Shown piece after piece: positions 1 through 9,700 of a DNA stretch of 64,000 bases. The notes under the pieces were generated by a model. It was not told the origin of the DNA. It saw only the letters and a program-made list of their open reading frames with translations, and did no database searches. Both the position numbers and the translations under genes were made by a program. Numbering within the stretch: the stretch's first letter is position 1; each line of letters opens with the position of its first letter. Source of the DNA: Clostridium sp. K4410.MGS-306 (GTDB lineage: Bacteria > Cyanobacteriota > Vampirovibrionia > Gastranaerophilales > Gastranaerophilaceae); the NCBI GenBank assembly GCA_000980375.1, contig LARD01000005.1, positions 186,001 through 250,000 of the forward strand, read 5' to 3'.

Positions 1-342
1 GTTAAAAACTTAAAATATATAAGTACAAATATTATATCTGGAGAAAAGATTAAACATTTATTTTTTAAAAGAAACCCTGACAAGAGTGACTTTGAGTTTT
101 ATAAGTTTTTTTCAACACCACTCACTTTGTCAGAATGCTTTGAACGTTTGAAAAAATGGAATAGCTATGAAAAAGCTGCTGTCAATTATCAAAAAATAAT
201 TGATTCTACGGGCAAGGTTTATCTTAGTGATAATTACAGAATCATTCCGACTGATATACAATTTAACTTTGTCAATAAAGAGAAAAAGACAGGCGGATTT
301 TCAATGACTGAGGATTTTATTGTCACAAAAGAAATGATTTAG
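1..342 (+). CDS. C-terminal fragment of an unrecognised protein
   Basis: The frame is open from the first base to a TAG at 340-342, so 113 codons of a gene that begins upstream of the window are visible. The residues are rich in Lys, Phe, Tyr and Asn, with a mixed alpha/beta look. I see no motif, membrane segment or repeat that names a family. An in-frame TTG at 127 could act as a start, but the frame is open well before it and that TTG has no ribosome binding site, so a truncated gene is the better reading. A bidirectional terminator follows directly and separates it from the convergent rpaB gene. Confidence 0.6.
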   Translation, partial: VKNLKYISTNIISGEKIKHLFFKRNPDKSDFEFYKFFSTPLTLSECFERLKKWNSYEKAAVNYQKIIDSTGKVYLSDNYRIIPTDIQFNFVNKEKKTGGFSMTEDFIVTKEMI

Positions 343-351
343 TGTTAAAAA

Positions 352-386
352 AATCCCCCATAATTATTTATGAGGGATTCTTTTTT
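352..386. terminator. Bidirectional rho-independent terminator between an unknown gene and rpaB
   Basis: A 12-base arm at 352-363 pairs with 368-379 with one mismatch and a four-base loop. T-rich sequence lies on the right and A-rich sequence on the left, so it can stop transcripts from both convergent genes. Confidence 0.75.
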
Positions 387-1137
387 AGTTAATTCTTTGG
401 AACATATAACCTATACCGCGTGCTGTCAAGATTAATTCCGGATTTGCCGGGTCGGTTTCGAGTTTTGAACGTAGTCTTGAAATATGAACGTCAACAACTC
501 TTGTATCTATTCTGTGATCCGGCGGATAAGCCCATACATATTGAAGAATTTCATTTCTTGAATAAGCCTGGCCTGAGTTGTTAACAAGAAGCTCAAGAAG
601 GCTAAATTCCATACCTGTTAATCTGATACGTTCATTTTTTCTAAATACCTGTCTTCTTGCAGTATCAATTTTGATGTTTCCTGTTGTAATAACATTTTTA
701 GTTACTTTACCTGTAGAAGGTGCAATTTCTCTGTTTGTTGCACGTCTTAAAACTGATTTAACGCGTGCTTCAAGTTCTTTAGGGCTGAACGGTTTAACTA
801 CGTAGTCATCAGCACCGAGCTCAAGACCTGTAATTCTTTCTGAAACATCACCGAGAGCTGTTAGGATAATGATAGGAACATCAGATGTTCTTCTGATTTC
901 TCTACAAACACCGTATCCGTCCATTTTAGGCATCATAACGTCTAAAACTACGAGATCCGGATTTTCTTTATTGAACACAGCTACAGCTTCTTCACCATCA
1001 GCAGCAGTAACTATATCATAACCAATCATACTTAATCTTGTTTCAAGAATTCTTCTGATACTTGCTTCATCATCAGCAATTAGAATCTTTTGTTTTGCTT
1101 CACCTTGTTCATTAGGAATTTCACTATTTGGACACAT
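385..1137 (-). CDS. rpaB: OmpR-family response regulator, RpaB (Ycf27) orthologue
   Basis: DNA-binding response regulator of 250 residues. The receiver domain spans about residues 16-130, with acidic residues in ADDE, phosphoacceptor Asp66 in LDVMMP, Thr93 and Lys115 in VVKPF. A winged-helix DNA-binding domain follows at about 150-248. The stretches around EASIRRILETRLSMIGY and GLELGADDYVVKPFSPKELE are nearly those of cyanobacterial RpaB, which with its kinase NblS controls high-light and stress genes through HLR1 sites. This genome shows no photosynthesis genes here, so the regulon must differ. The gene stands alone with its own promoter, which carries HLR1-like half-sites (autoregulation, inferred). 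A sensor kinase gene is not in the window. Confidence 0.93.
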   Translation of the reverse strand: MCPNSEIPNEQGEAKQKILIADDEASIRRILETRLSMIGYDIVTAADGEEAVAVFNKENPDLVVLDVMMPKMDGYGVCREIRRTSDVPIIILTALGDVSERITGLELGADDYVVKPFSPKELEARVKSVLRRATNREIAPSTGKVTKNVITTGNIKIDTARRQVFRKNERIRLTGMEFSLLELLVNNSGQAYSRNEILQYVWAYPPDHRIDTRVVDVHISRLRSKLETDPANPELILTARGIGYMFQRIN

Positions 1138-1180
1138 GTTAAAAACCTATCTTTCTTTACCCTATGTCGTAAACCACATT

Positions 1181-1219
1181 TTTGTAACGAATTATTTTGT
1201 AACGTAAACAATATTACAA
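1181..1219 (-). promoter_or_regulatory. rpaB promoter with two perfect HLR1 half-sites
   Basis: On the minus strand a -35 TTGTAA (1214-1219), a 17-base spacer and a -10 AATAAT (1191-1196) form a good sigma-70-type promoter for rpaB. GTTACAAA, a perfect match to the cyanobacterial HLR1 half-site KTTACAWW, occurs on the minus strand at 1196-1203 and again at 1181-1188. One copy abuts the -10 box and the other covers the predicted start of transcription. The copies are 15 bases apart instead of the usual 10. Two more TTACAA cores lie at 1214-1219 and 1244-1249. Confidence 0.55.
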
Positions 1220-1295
1220 AATATTGACTTTTTTTAAATTATATTACAACTCCTTAACTTAGTCAACTTGGAGACATACTGTTGAGCTATTAAAA

Positions 1296-1324
1296 TTGCA
1301 TTACTTTTATGGTGGTGCTATAAA
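1296..1324 (+). promoter_or_regulatory. Promoter for thrS
   Basis: TTGCAT (1296-1301), a 17-base spacer and TATAAA (1319-1324) predict a start near 1331 and a leader of about 25 bases. The leader carries the ribosome binding site AGAGAGG. It is too short for a T-box or an attenuator. Confidence 0.5.
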
Positions 1325-1355
1325 TTAATTAGGAATAGAAAGAGAGGATATTATA

Positions 1356-3305
1356 ATGTCTAAAATTGAGGTAATTTTACCCGACAATTCAAAAATTTCT
1401 TTAGAAGATGGAGCAAACGGTTTTGACCTTGCTAAAACAATTAGCGAAGGCTTATTAAAAAATGCAGCTGCTTTAGAAATTAACGGAGAAGTAAAAGACA
1501 TTCGAACGACCCTCTCAAATAATGACAAAGTTAAAATTTTAACTGCTAAGGATCCTGAAACTCTTGCTATATTGAGACACTCTACATCTCACGTTATGGC
1601 TCAGGCTGTTATTGCTTTGTTCCCGCAGGCAAAACTTGCCATTGGTCCTGCTATTGAAAACGGATTTTATTATGACTTTGACTTAGAAGGCCACACTTTC
1701 ACGGAAGAAGACCTCTCTAAAATCGAAGAAAAGATGAAAGAAATTGTTAAAGAAAATCTTACATTTGAAAAATATCTTGTGCCTGATGTTGATGCTCAAA
1801 TCAACGAATTCAAATCACAAGGCGAAATATATAAAGCTGAATTGCTTGAAGAACACAGAGACCACAAACCAACATTGTTCCTTACAAAGGATAAAGATGG
1901 AAACTCTTTGTTCAATGACCTTTGTGCCGGCCCTCACCTTCCAAACACTTCTTTTATCAAGGCTTTTAAATTGATGAAAGTTGCAGGTGCATACTGGAGA
2001 GGTGACGCTAAAAACAAAATGCTTCAAAGAATTTATGCAACAGCATTCTGGACAAAAGACGATTTAAAGGCTTATCTTACTATGTTAGAAGAAGCTGAAA
2101 AACGCGACCACAGAAAACTCGGTTCAAAACTTGATTTGTTCTCAACACGAGAAGAATTGGGCGGCGGTCTTGTGTTGTGGCATCCGAATCTTGCTGTTGT
2201 AAGAGAAGAAATTGAAAACTACTGGAGAAGTGAGCATAGAAAAAGAGGCTATGTAATTGTTAACACTCCTCACATCGCAAAATCAAAACTTTGGGAAATT
2301 TCAGGACACGCTGATCACTACAGAGAAAATATGTTCTTTATCCAAAAAGAAGATGACTCTGAAGACCAATTTATATTAAAACCCATGAACTGCCCGTTCC
2401 ATATTCTGATTTATCAGGCGAATAGACACTCATACCGTTCACTTCCTTTGAGAATGGCAGAACTTGGTACTGTATACAGAAAAGAACACTCAGGTGCTCT
2501 TGCCGGATTAACTCGTGTACAGGGCTTTACTCAAGACGATGCACACGTTTTTTGTACTCCTGAACAGCTTGTTGATGAAATCAATGAAATCATTGACTTT
2601 GTAGCAGATACAATGGCTATCTTTAAAATGGACTTTGAAGTTGAGCTTTCAACCCGTCCGGAAAGTTATGTAGGTGAAATTGATAACTGGAACAGAGCTG
2701 AAGCTGGCTTGAAAGAAGCTATGGACAGACGCGGTATGAAGTATGAAATCAATGAAGGCGATGGTGCTTTCTACGGGCCTAAAATTGACTTCAAAGTTAA
2801 AGACGCAATTGGCAGAACATGGCAGTGTGCAACTATCCAGCTGGACTTTAACCTGCCTGAAAGATTTGATATCAAATATCAGGATAAAGACGGTCAGATG
2901 AAAACTCCTGTTATGCTCCACCGTGTAATCTTCGGTTCAATGGAGCGTTTCCACGGTATCTTGATTGAACATTATGCAGGTGCATTCCCATTGTGGTTAG
3001 CTCCTACACAGGTTGCTGTTGTTCCTATTTCAAATGACAAACACACTGATTATGCAGAAAAAGTTTATAAAGCGTTGAGAAATGCTGGAATTAGAGCAAA
3101 CCTTGATGACCGTTCCGAATCAATGAACTATAAAATAAGAGAATCTCTACAAGATAAGAAAATTCCTTATGTTGTGGTTGTTGGCGACAAGGAAATTGAA
3201 GATGGCTCTGTTGCAATCAGAAAAAGAGGCAAAGGCCCCATCGGCACACTCAAGATTGATGAGTTTGTTTCAGGTCTTTTAGAAGAAATCAAAAGCAGAG
3301 CATAG
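1356..3305 (+). CDS. thrS: Threonine--tRNA ligase
   Basis: Charges tRNA(Thr) with threonine in the cytoplasm. At 649 residues it has the full class II layout: an N-terminal TGS domain (about 1-62), the editing domain with HSTSHVMAQA (about 70-225), the catalytic core (about 240-535) and a C-terminal anticodon-binding domain (about 540-649). Zinc and active-site motifs are visible, including MNCPFH, YRKEHSGAL and the motif-2 stretch with RVQGFTQDDAH. The start is supported by an AGAGAGG box 11 bases upstream. tsaD follows after two bases, so the two are probably co-transcribed; both act on tRNA. Confidence 0.97.
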   Translation: MSKIEVILPDNSKISLEDGANGFDLAKTISEGLLKNAAALEINGEVKDIRTTLSNNDKVKILTAKDPETLAILRHSTSHVMAQAVIALFPQAKLAIGPAIENGFYYDFDLEGHTFTEEDLSKIEEKMKEIVKENLTFEKYLVPDVDAQINEFKSQGEIYKAELLEEHRDHKPTLFLTKDKDGNSLFNDLCAGPHLPNTSFIKAFKLMKVAGAYWRGDAKNKMLQRIYATAFWTKDDLKAYLTMLEEAEKRDHRKLGSKLDLFSTREELGGGLVLWHPNLAVVREEIENYWRSEHRKRGYVIVNTPHIAKSKLWEISGHADHYRENMFFIQKEDDSEDQFILKPMNCPFHILIYQANRHSYRSLPLRMAELGTVYRKEHSGALAGLTRVQGFTQDDAHVFCTPEQLVDEINEIIDFVADTMAIFKMDFEVELSTRPESYVGEIDNWNRAEAGLKEAMDRRGMKYEINEGDGAFYGPKIDFKVKDAIGRTWQCATIQLDFNLPERFDIKYQDKDGQMKTPVMLHRVIFGSMERFHGILIEHYAGAFPLWLAPTQVAVVPISNDKHTDYAEKVYKALRNAGIRANLDDRSESMNYKIRESLQDKKIPYVVVVGDKEIEDGSVAIRKRGKGPIGTLKIDEFVSGLLEEIKSRA

Positions 3306-3307
3306 TT

Positions 3308-4360
3308 ATGTTGGCCAAAGAATTTAAAAAACCGATATCAGGCGAGCCGGTATTGATAGGCCCGGATGTTAAAGATGACATAATAATTATGGCTCTTGAA
3401 TCAAGCTGTGACGAAACGGCTTGTGCAATTGTAAAAAACGGACGTGAAGTGCTGGCAAATGTTGTAGCTTCTCAGATTAAAACCCATCAACAGTTTGGAG
3501 GGGTTGTGCCTGAAGTTGCGGCCCGAGAACATCTCGATGCTGTTAATTTAATAATCGCACAGGCGTTTGAACAATCCGGCTTAAAACCGGATGATATTAC
3601 CGCAATTGCGGCTACGGTCGGGCCGGGATTGGTCGGCTCGCTGCTTGTTGGTTTAAATGCGGCTAAAGCTCTGGCTGTTACGTATGACAAACCTTTTATC
3701 GGTGTAAACCACCTGAACGCTCATGTTTGTGCTAACTACATTGATACTGATTTAAAACCTCCAATGATAGCTTTGCTTGTAAGCGGTGGTCATACTCAAA
3801 TTATTAAGGTTGATGACTACTTGAATCAACAGATTATCGGTGAAACCATTGACGATGCCACAGGTGAAGCATATGACAAGGTTGCAAGACTGTTGGGGCT
3901 TCCATATCCCGGAGGCTTGAACCTTGACAGAATGGCGCCAAACGGGAATCCGAAAGCATATCAGCTTCCGCAGGCAAAAGTTCCGGGCGAATTTGATTTC
4001 AGTTTTTCAGGTTTAAAAACTGCTGTTTTAAACCTCACGAGAAAATTGGAAAAAGAACTCGGTGCAATACCAAAAGAAGATGTTGCGGCAAGTTTTCAGG
4101 AATGTATTACCTCCACACTCTTTAAAAAAACACTCAAGGCTGCTGAAAAATACGGCATAAAGCAGATTGTGCTAGGCGGAGGTGTTGCTGCCAATTCTGA
4201 AATAAGAAAGAAATTTTTCTCTCTTGAAGATAAGGGGTACAAAATTTTTGCTCCGGCAATGAAATACTGTACTGATAACGCATCTATGATTGCCAGCTCT
4301 GCGTATTTCCTTGCAAATACAATGGATTCACTTGAGATTGAAGTATTTTCAAGATGTTAA
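3308..4360 (+). CDS. tsaD: tRNA N6-adenosine threonylcarbamoyltransferase TsaD
   Basis: Transfers the threonylcarbamoyl group to A37 of ANN-decoding tRNAs, working with TsaB, TsaE and TsaC (none seen here). The ASKHA fold shows ESSCDETA, the metal-binding HLNAH, SGGHTQ and a C-terminal DNASMIA motif. It is 350 residues, slightly longer than usual because about 20 unusual residues precede the first strand. The first strand is IIIMALESS; an internal ATG at 3389 would cut it, so I keep the upstream ATG two bases after thrS. The gene overlaps the next by seven bases. Pairing of thrS with tsaD fits a tRNA(Thr) theme. Confidence 0.95.
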   Translation: MLAKEFKKPISGEPVLIGPDVKDDIIIMALESSCDETACAIVKNGREVLANVVASQIKTHQQFGGVVPEVAAREHLDAVNLIIAQAFEQSGLKPDDITAIAATVGPGLVGSLLVGLNAAKALAVTYDKPFIGVNHLNAHVCANYIDTDLKPPMIALLVSGGHTQIIKVDDYLNQQIIGETIDDATGEAYDKVARLLGLPYPGGLNLDRMAPNGNPKAYQLPQAKVPGEFDFSFSGLKTAVLNLTRKLEKELGAIPKEDVAASFQECITSTLFKKTLKAAEKYGIKQIVLGGGVAANSEIRKKFFSLEDKGYKIFAPAMKYCTDNASMIASSAYFLANTMDSLEIEVFSRC

Positions 4361-4812
4361 AAAAACTTGTCTTAACTATTGCGGTTCTTTCTATAGCTAT
4401 TCCTGCTGCTGCAAGAACGAATTCGCAGCTTGGTGCACAGCTGTATGCTGTATCACGTCAGGTTGATAAACAAAACAAAGCGCGCGGGGATTTAATGCGA
4501 GACAATATTGCCTCGTTCTTGATTGATGCAAATATGCTCAACTTTAACGAAAATAATGCCACCTGGAAAAAACTTCCATCAGGATGGCTTTATGATTCAC
4601 GTTCTGTTCAGCATCTTTATTTGAGACATCTTGGCGTTTATAGGTCTCCTGATGGAAAAGTATTTGGTGTTTTTGATGTTAATTGTGAAGACATTAACGA
4701 TGTACAGGAGCGTACCTATGGTTATGTAAAAACTACGGAAGTGTATCTTGTTCCTTCCTATCGTTCGCTAAAAGGTCGGTCTTTGGGTTTTATACAAACT
4801 TTTTGCAAATAA
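4354..4812 (+). CDS. Small secreted protein of unknown function
   Basis: A 152-residue protein with a clear Sec signal peptide: two lysines, a hydrophobic core and a likely cleavage after IPAAA (about residue 20). The mature part is soluble and mixed alpha/beta. It contains two cysteines (FDVNCED and the C-terminal TFCK) that could form a disulfide outside the cytoplasm. I recognise no family. It overlaps the end of tsaD by seven bases, so translation is probably coupled, and a promoter for pyrF follows directly. Confidence 0.75.
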   Translation: MLKKLVLTIAVLSIAIPAAARTNSQLGAQLYAVSRQVDKQNKARGDLMRDNIASFLIDANMLNFNENNATWKKLPSGWLYDSRSVQHLYLRHLGVYRSPDGKVFGVFDVNCEDINDVQERTYGYVKTTEVYLVPSYRSLKGRSLGFIQTFCK

Positions 4813-4816
4813 TCGG

Positions 4817-4845
4817 TTGCAACTTGTGTTTTAAAATGCTATATT
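4817..4845 (+). promoter_or_regulatory. Promoter for pyrF-ald
   Basis: TTGCAA (4817-4822), a 17-base spacer and TATATT (4840-4845) lie just after the upstream stop codon. The predicted start is near 4852, about 29 bases before the pyrF ATG. Confidence 0.5.
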
Positions 4846-4880
4846 GATAAGGCTATAGCTTATAGATAAATGGGATTGGT

Positions 4881-5639
4881 ATGGGTTTTAACAATACAAA
4901 TTTAACAGCAAAGGACCGTATTGTTCTTGCACTGGATACAGACTCTTTAGAAGAAGTCGAACGTTTAGTAACGCTTTTAAAAGATTACGTGGGCTGCTTT
5001 AAAGTAGGGCCTCAATTATTTACTTCTTGTGCTTATGACGCAATTGATTTGATTAAAAAACTGGGCGGAAATATCTATTTTGACGGTAAATTTCATGATA
5101 TTCCTTCAACTGTTGCAAAGGCTGGGTCAAACCTGATAAAAAGAGGCGTAACAACTTTTAGCGCACATCTTGCCGGCGGCACAAAAATGCTTACAACAAC
5201 GGTTAAAGTGGCAAGAGAAACCGCAAAAAAATTCAATATGCCGGCGCCGACTATACTCGGTGTAACACTTCTTTCGAGCTTTGGCCAAAGAACATTGACA
5301 GAAGAGTTAAACGTAAAAATGAATATTGATGAGTATGTTTCTCATCTTACTTATCTTGCCAAAGAATCTAAAATTGACGGCGTAATTGCAAGTGCTTCGG
5401 AAGCGAGAAAAATAAGAAAAGAATTTAGCGACGAATTTATTATACTTTGTCCCGCAATCAGACCCACCTGGTCTGTTGTTAATGATCAAATAAGGGTTGT
5501 AACCCCTGCAGACGCAATCAGAGCAGGTGTTGATTATATGGTTGTTGGTCGTCCTATTACAGCAGCTGACGATCCAATTGCTGCTGCGAATTTGATTATT
5601 GATGAAATTGAAGAAGCATCTAAAACTGCAGAAGTATAA
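4881..5639 (+). CDS. pyrF: Orotidine 5'-phosphate decarboxylase
   Basis: Last step of UMP synthesis: decarboxylates OMP. The 252-residue TIM barrel shows LALD at the first strand, FKVGPQLF with the first catalytic lysine, the D-x-K-x-x-D signature in FDGKFHDIPSTV, and the phosphate-gripping VVGRPI near the end. FDGK replaces the more usual DLK/DAK, but the catalytic Asp, Lys and Asp remain. A promoter lies upstream and ald follows after 17 bases, so the two are probably co-transcribed. Confidence 0.95.
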   Translation: MGFNNTNLTAKDRIVLALDTDSLEEVERLVTLLKDYVGCFKVGPQLFTSCAYDAIDLIKKLGGNIYFDGKFHDIPSTVAKAGSNLIKRGVTTFSAHLAGGTKMLTTTVKVARETAKKFNMPAPTILGVTLLSSFGQRTLTEELNVKMNIDEYVSHLTYLAKESKIDGVIASASEARKIRKEFSDEFIILCPAIRPTWSVVNDQIRVVTPADAIRAGVDYMVVGRPITAADDPIAAANLIIDEIEEASKTAEV

Positions 5640-5656
5640 AAATTAAGGAGGTATTA

Positions 5657-6778
5657 ATGATAATAGGCGTTCCTAAGGAAATTAAAAGCTGTGAAAACAG
5701 AGTTTCATTAATACCCTCGTCTGTCAAAACTCTTATAGAAAATGACAATACTGTATATGTTGAAAAGGGTGCAGGTTTAAAAATCGGTTTTACTGATGAA
5801 ATGTATGAACAATCGGGCGCAAAAATTCTTGAAACAGCTGCAGATGTTTATGCAAAATCAGAAATCATTGTAAAAGTTAAAGAGCTTCAAAAAGACGAGT
5901 TTGCTCTTCTCAAAAACGGCCAAACAGTTTTATCGTATGCTCACCTTGCAATTGAGCCACAATTGCTTGACGTGCTGTTAAAGAAAAAAATTACAACAAT
6001 AGATTACGAAACAATACAAATGCCTGACGGCAGATTGCCTATGCTTATGCCTGTGAGCGAAATTGCAGGACGTGTTTCTATACAAATAGGAGCAAGGCTT
6101 CTTGAAAACACATATGGTGGAGTAGGTAAATTGCTTGGCGGTGTACCAGGCGTTTACCCGAGTGAAGTATTGATTATCGGTGCTGGTGTGGTGGGTATTC
6201 ATGCTGCAAAAGTTGCTCTTGGAATGGGAGCTATTGTTACAATGCTCGATGTTTCACCCGAAAAATTAAGCGAGGCTGCAAAGCTATTTCAGGGACGGGT
6301 TAATACGGCCATGTCCAACAAATACAATGTTGAAAAATTCACTAAGACTGCTGACCTTGTAATCGGTGCAGTATTGATTGTCGGTACAAAAGCTCCTCAT
6401 ATTATTACAGAAGATATGGTCAAAAATATGAGAAAAGGCTCTGTTATCATTGATGTTTCAATTGACCAGGGCGGTATTGTAGAAACTATTGAGGAACCTA
6501 CTTCTTTTGAAAACCCGACATTTGAAAAACATGGTGTTATACATTGTGCAATACCGAATATACCAAGTTGCGTTGCACGTACTGCTACAATTTCATTCAA
6601 CAACTATGTATTGCCATATCTTTTGAGATTGTCGACAAAAGGTTTTATTGCTGCCGTCAAATCAATGCCGGAGCTGTATAAAGGCGTGAGCACTTTCCAG
6701 GGGAAATTAACAGATCCTGTTATTGCAAAATCTGTTGGTTACCCATATTCTGAATTATCAATGCTGATAGGTTTTTAA
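5657..6778 (+). CDS. ald: Alanine dehydrogenase
   Basis: NAD-dependent interconversion of L-alanine with pyruvate and ammonia. The protein is 373 residues, the normal length, and starts with the family signature IGVPKEIK. It has the substrate-site region around YAHLA, the Rossmann motif GAGVVGIHAAK (about 174-185) and the PNIPSCVARTAT segment. AAGGAGG (5645-5651) ahead of the ATG fixes the start. The stop codon interlocks with that of the convergent helicase gene (four-base overlap), with no terminator between them. Confidence 0.96.
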   Translation: MIIGVPKEIKSCENRVSLIPSSVKTLIENDNTVYVEKGAGLKIGFTDEMYEQSGAKILETAADVYAKSEIIVKVKELQKDEFALLKNGQTVLSYAHLAIEPQLLDVLLKKKITTIDYETIQMPDGRLPMLMPVSEIAGRVSIQIGARLLENTYGGVGKLLGGVPGVYPSEVLIIGAGVVGIHAAKVALGMGAIVTMLDVSPEKLSEAAKLFQGRVNTAMSNKYNVEKFTKTADLVIGAVLIVGTKAPHIITEDMVKNMRKGSVIIDVSIDQGGIVETIEEPTSFENPTFEKHGVIHCAIPNIPSCVARTATISFNNYVLPYLLRLSTKGFIAAVKSMPELYKGVSTFQGKLTDPVIAKSVGYPYSELSMLIGF

Positions 6779-9700
6779 TCTACTTTTACAAGGATTTGTT
6801 TTACTCTGTCAATGCAGGCTTGTGAGCTGTGCTCCCATTCACGGAAAGACATTCTGACTACTTTGTAGCCGGCTCTCTCCAGTATGGTCTGCTTTTTAAT
6901 ATCTTTTGTGTTTGATTTAAGATTGTCTTCAACACCGTCAATTTCAACAATGACTTCATTGTTAAACTCATCTTTTACCATAATATCAGGATAAACACCT
7001 GCTGCTTCAAATCCTGCTTTTACTTCAAGACCTTCCATTATTAATGCCTGTGCAACGGTTTGTTCAAAAGAATTTTTGAATTTGTTTTTGCTTGAAAACT
7101 CATCTTCTTTTGCACTCTCAATATAGTTTTGAGTGTATTCTATATAATCTTTTAAAAGTCCGGCCGGAAGGCTTTTGGGGTCTCTTGAAAGAAAAGTTAT
7201 CAGTTTTTTTCTTGCACGGGTGATTGCTACGTTAAACAGATTAGGCTTTTGAAGGAATGTTAAGCTCTGTGCAAAACTGTTGTCTGCAACAGCAAGCGAG
7301 AAAATCATAACATCTCTCTCATCACCCTGAAATGTATGTGCTGTACCTACTTCTATCTGATGTCTTCTTATTGTGGATTCTGTCAAAACCTGACGCAGTG
7401 CTTTGCCTATCAGGTCCACCTGTCCACGAAAAGGTGATACAACACCTATTGATACAGGGTTGTCTTCGTTTCCTTCGTCTTGTAGTATCAGCTCGTGTAT
7501 TCTTTTTACAACAGCTTCTACCTCAGGCATGTTTCTTGTTGCATCTGAGTCTACTTTTCCGTCTGTTACAAGATGGAGCTCCAGTACGTCATTTGAGCCC
7601 GAATCTTTTGTCATAATACGGATTCTGTTGCCGTAAAACTCCTGATTACTAAATTGAATTATTGGATAGTAGCTTCTAAAGTGTTCATCCAATAAAACCG
7701 GGTTTGTTGAATAGTAATTTGCCAGATCAAACATAGAATTTGTTCTGAATCGCCACATAAGCTGGTATTTATCAGGAATATTGTACTGGCTTAAGAAGGA
7801 TTGCTCTTTTGCTTTTTCAAGGAATGAAAGGTGCGGAAGCTGTTTATCGTCCCCTACAATAACTGCTTTTTTCGCTCTGAATAAAATAGGGAAGCAGCTT
7901 GCTATGTCGCATTGAGATGCTTCATCAATTATTGCAACGTCAAATAACCCTGATTTCATAGGCAATGAGCCTGAAATTGCATAAGTCGTAACACACCAGC
8001 ATGGAAATGCTTCTAATAGAGGTGTAAAATCTTCTTCTTCAAGCAACCTGTTTTGCAGATTTTTCTTTCTTTCAACAATAGCTTTTGTGTGGATAATAAG
8101 CCTTTGTCTTTTTATCTGGTCTCTTAAAAGACCTTTTAGAGATTCTCTTCTTTTGTTTTTGAGAATGTCTACGGCAAGGCCTTTTTGTTTTTTCTTAAGC
8201 TGTTTTATTTGGCCGAGTATCTGATGGATGTTTCCTATTTTGTGGATTCTTGTTTCAACCATCCTTGCTTCGCATTCCATCTCGGCAGCCTGAAGCTCCA
8301 AAGAAAGCCTCATAATTGACTCTGGCTCTGCAGGAAGAGTACTAATGTTTAATATTTTTTTAAGCTTCATAGCTGAAAGCGAATTTGAAATTGAAGAGAA
8401 AATACCGGATTTTTCGAGGTTTTTTTCGATACTTGAAAGCACTTTTTTTATCTCATCAACTTCATCTTTTTTGAGTTTTTTGTTTATAAATATTTTTTCT
8501 CCAAGATCAGCCTCAAGAGCGAGCTTTCTTGCCATAACTTCCTGCCAGCTCTTCTCCAGCTCTATGATTTTTTCGCATTTGTTTTCAAGCTCTTTTATTG
8601 CATTTAAAAGAGCATACATGTCCTCTACATCAACAAGAATTGCTTCTTCGTAACCTGTATCAATATCTATTTTATTTGCAATCAAATCTTGCAGCTGGAA
8701 GCTCAACTGTTTTTGATAATTTAATCGGCCTGCTCTTAAAGCAAGAAAAGGTGCACCCAGTTCATTCAATCTTTGTGCAACAACATCCACTGCTTTATCC
8801 ATTCGAGAAGCCACAAGAACAGTCTTACCGTTTGCAACAAGGTGTGCAACCAGGTTTACAATTGTCTGAGATTTACCTGTTCCAGGAGGGCCATAAACAG
8901 CCAGAAGCGGGTTTTGTTCAATTTTTCTTATTACATCTTCTTGAGAATCGCTTAAAGAAAGAGGGGTTACAGCTGCAAAGTCTTTTAATTCTTTCTTTTC
9001 TTTGCCGGATTTATCAAACAGCTTGCCTATTCCTCTAAGGTATTCGTCATTTACAACAGAAAGAGCTGTTTCTCTAAAAACACCGCTTGGTTTTTCAGCA
9101 ATTTGTGTAAGCTCATGTAAAACGCCTGCAGTGATAGAGGGACGTTTTGTCAGTATTATTGCACTTTGGTTTGTTACAGAGACTTTGTCAAGTTTTATAG
9201 AAGGTTTGGTATCCTGCGAGTCTTCTATAAAATCATCAACATTTTCAGAGTCGATTTTTTGATAGAAATTCTCTGCTGCATCGTCTTTTACAAAATTTTC
9301 GTTATCATCATCTTCATGGTTTAAAGAAATATCAACATCAGGGAGAATCGATTTTAATGTCGTAAGAAAGATGTTTAGTTTTTCCTGCGTAAGCGGCAAT
9401 TCCGGCACAACTTCAAGAAGACCGTCAAGCATGTGCTCCATTTCATCTTCGTCATCGCTTTTTCTCATAAGCGCTGTCAATGCACCTGTGTTTAGTGACA
9501 TTACATCATCCTGTAATGTGCATGAGATATTTACACCGTCTCTTTCAAGGCGGCAGGGAGTATATAAAAGCGGTGTTAAAAATTCGTTTTTACGTTTTGA
9601 TTTTGAGTTTTTACCAACAAGAAACAGGTGGCCGTAGATCAGATATTTGTCCTTCTGGCTCATTTCACTTTGTATCATTAGTTCTGTCAGGTCACTGTCA

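Noticed and set aside
1250-1355. T-box or attenuator before thrS
   Set aside because: The promoter leaves only about 25 bases of leader and I see no specifier loop or terminator stem.
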